DNA of 64,000 nucleotides from Alisma plantago-aquatica (lineage: Eukaryota > Streptophyta > Magnoliopsida > Alismatales > Alismataceae), in NCBI GenBank assembly GCA_963693085.1, contig OY856409.1:523411803-523475802 (forward strand), written 5' to 3'. Shown here in pieces: positions 62,040 to 64,000 of the stretch. Made by a program: the position numbers and the translations under genes. Below the pieces are notes generated by a model. The model made no database searches. It was not told the DNA's origin and worked only from the letters and a program-made list of their open reading frames with translations. Position 1 is the first letter of the stretch; each line of letters opens with the position of its first letter.

Positions 62040-63010
62040 TGGCAAACGGTTTCAATGGTTTGGTCCAAATCGTTTGGAAATTTGGACCCCAAACCATTTA
62101 GAAGAGTTGACCGTTTGGATGGGTTGACCTTTTGAGGTCAGAACCCTATTGTATGCTGGATGATAATCCAATGACTCCAATTGATTAATTCAACATAAGG
62201 ACAATCTTCCAAATAGAAACCCTAATCGGCTAAGTGATGAATTTGCAATTGATTAAGTTGATGTTTTGGTTTGATTAGCCCAAACGGTCAAAACCGTTTA
62301 GAGGTCACCCCAAACAGTCTCAAGACTGTTTGTAGGTCAACCAAGACCGTTTGGAGGTCTAGGGTTGAGTATGGTTGAGTAATTGAAGAGTTAGAGACAT
62401 CAAATCAAAATGCAATAAATGGCTAAGTTGATGATCAACCCAATGATGCAAACCCTAATTGGATTTCACATATTTTAATGTTTTATGAGGCACACGGTCT
62501 CAAGACCATTTAGAGGTCATAAAAATGACCTCAAGACCATTTAGAGGTCCCCCAAATGACCTGAATACCGTTTGAGGTCAGATCATATCATAGCTTGATG
62601 ATGGTCCACTGATTTCAATTGAATTGATTTCCACAATGTTAAGTATTGATGGTTTCTTGAATTCAAAACCCTAATTGAAGGATTCTTGATTATAAACCCT
62701 AGTTTAATTGGGTTCAAAACCCTAATTGATGGTCTAATTGAGGGGTGATTCCATAAATTCAAATGATGAATGAATCAAGGATATAGTTGAGAAACGGTTC
62801 ATTGATTGGAACCTTGAATTGGTTAAGTGTTGAAAGACCTTTTTGGTCCATTCGGTTTTGAGAAGGTTTGGACCAAACAGTCTCAATACCATTTGAGTCC
62901 AAATGGTCTCAAGATCATTTGGTCCCAAACGGTCCCAAACCGTTTGGAGACCCAAGCTCATTTGGTTTCTAGGGCAATTTTCCCAAACGGTTTCAAACCG
63001 TTTAGAGATT
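62040..63010. repeat. AAACGGT/ACCGTTT hairpin array
   Basis: Many short inverted repeats, including AAACGGT/ACCGTTT (62282-62299), CAAACAGTCT/AGACTGTTTG with a 2-base loop (62311-62332), CCAAATGGTCT/AGATCATTTGG (around 62899-62922), and CCAAACGGT/ACCGTTTGG (around 62925-62947). Each is often followed by GGAGGTC or AGAGGTC. Arm variants change on both sides together. Confidence 0.8.
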
Positions 63011-63469
63011 AAAGGGTCAAGATCGTTTGATGATTTAATGTGATCAAATCAATTAATAACTCAATGTGGTAAAGGATCAATTGACCCTATAATTGTTATT
63101 GAATTATTTCAAGGATAACCTCTAGGGTTGTACCTTTAAGGTACCAAGTAATTGGTAACCTTAGATGAGCTATTCCTTGAAGCATTAAGCAAGCTATATT
63201 TCAATACATTATGTCAACCCTAATTGAATGTACTTAATTGGAGGGTTGGTTGATCTAATCTAACCAAGTTTGACATAGTCAATATCTTAGAGATAGTGAG
63301 AGACAGAGGAATCCATACATGTAGAATAACCATGTAATGGATAAGCCTCAACACCTTCAACATGAATGATTAAGCAATTAGGGTATGATCCTTAATAAAG
63401 AGATCATGAAACCTTAATCAGGAAGGTTGTTGAGCCCTAAACTTAATTTAGACAATATCATATGTAACC

Positions 63470-63790
63470 CTAATCTAGGGTAATGGTGTAACTCTAAACC
63501 ATAGTAATAATATGGGAAATCCCAATTCAGAGTAACATCATGAAAAACCCTAATTTGAGAAGATACTTCATGAATCCCTAGTTGAGGTTGATTCCATGAG
63601 AAACCCTAATTGAGGGTGATGCCATGAGAAACCCTAGTTGGTGAATAGTAAACCCTCATTATGGGTAATGTGATGTGAAAGTCTAAAAAGGGGTGATGCT
63701 ACATGCAATCCTAACCCTAATGAAGTGTGATAGTGTGTGAAACCTTAAACCCTAATAACAGGTGATGGTATGGGAGACCTAATCCTAATA
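63470..63790 (+). repeat. Degenerate tandem repeat with AAACCCTAAT units
   Basis: Roughly 30-40-bp units built on GAGAAACCCTAATTGAGGGTGATGCCAT-like text; the clearest are adjacent at about 63595-63645. The CCCTAA-like core recalls telomere repeats, but the spacing and surroundings do not. Confidence 0.5.
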
Positions 63791-64000
63791 ATGAAATAGT
63801 GATTAGTATATTGATAAGGGAAGTACCTAAAAGTGATTAGTCATAGGTAACCTTATAGCAAGCAATGTCTTAACTTGAAATAAGTATGTATCATTAAAGA
63901 TAATTGTACAAATTCAAATGGGTGACCTATGCACTACATGATAAAGGTGATAGGTTAGTGGTTAAAGTATTAAGAGGGAAATACCTTAATACAAGGTCAG

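Larger units (their letters stand above)
60655..64000 (+). repeat. Element G: probable Gypsy-type LTR start, right end outside window
   Basis: Starts TGTAACATCCCTGACATGG, a beginning common to plant Gypsy LTRs. A TATAAAAG at 61534-61541 could be its TATA box. No primer binding site occurs before the window ends, so the LTR would exceed 3.3 kb or the call is wrong. Contains a dense hairpin array (62040-63010) and degenerate AACCCTAAT-type repeats (63470-63790). Alternatively it is unrelated intergenic DNA. Confidence 0.45.

Noticed and set aside
63590..63760. Interstitial telomere repeat
   Set aside because: CCCTAA occurs once per 30-40-bp unit rather than as a continuous TTTAGGG array.

Overview
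This window is repeat-dense, AT-rich nuclear DNA of a flowering plant. I found no intact host gene, no tRNA or rRNA gene and no CRISPR array. The reasons for a plant are LTR retrotransposons primed by plant initiator-Met tRNA (binding site TGGTATCAGAGC), a SIRE/Maximus-like Copia element with an AAAAGGGGGAG purine tract, a Helitron carrying both a Rep-helicase and an RPA gene with introns, and LTRs several kb long. I cannot name the species.

Layout, left to right. (A) 1-5253, minus: a non-autonomous Gypsy-type element running off the left edge. 5254-7405: anonymous DNA. (D) 7406-30381, minus: a decayed Copia element. Its 3' LTR is split by (B) 9317-25806, plus, a second Gypsy-type non-autonomous element with a perfect GAGAT target duplication. 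B's own 3' LTR is split by (S) 17043-24946, a SIRE-like Copia element with a perfect ATGAT duplication. D's leader is cut at 30382 by (H) 30382-~37710, minus, a Helitron with RPA and Rep/Pif1-helicase pseudogenes. H runs into (E) ~37711-46445, plus, a Copia element of D's family with a truncated 5' LTR. E abuts the integrase of (F), plus, a third Copia element whose 3' LTR (48852-50161 and 59039-59471) is split by (C) 50162-59033. C is a complete Gypsy-type element with 3292-bp LTRs, a 2288-bp non-coding interior and a perfect CCTTT duplication. 59472-60654 is anonymous. (G) 60655 to the right edge looks like the start of another Gypsy-type LTR.

A, B and C are one superfamily of large non-autonomous elements. 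They have long LTRs and a short interior without gag or pol, and would need enzymes supplied in trans. S, D, E, F and H carry recognisable but broken coding regions.

The most unusual signal is structural. Four kinds of LTR element here carry arrays of short hairpins. In A/B/C each hairpin has an almost constant loop core (ACTCTTTGGTAGT), while the arms differ between copies but stay complementary within a copy. This covariation lies just upstream of the LTR TATA box. Similar arrays occur in D/E, in S and in G. A second observation is that B and C begin their LTRs at different copies of a duplicated purine-tract region, and each choice is confirmed by its target duplication.
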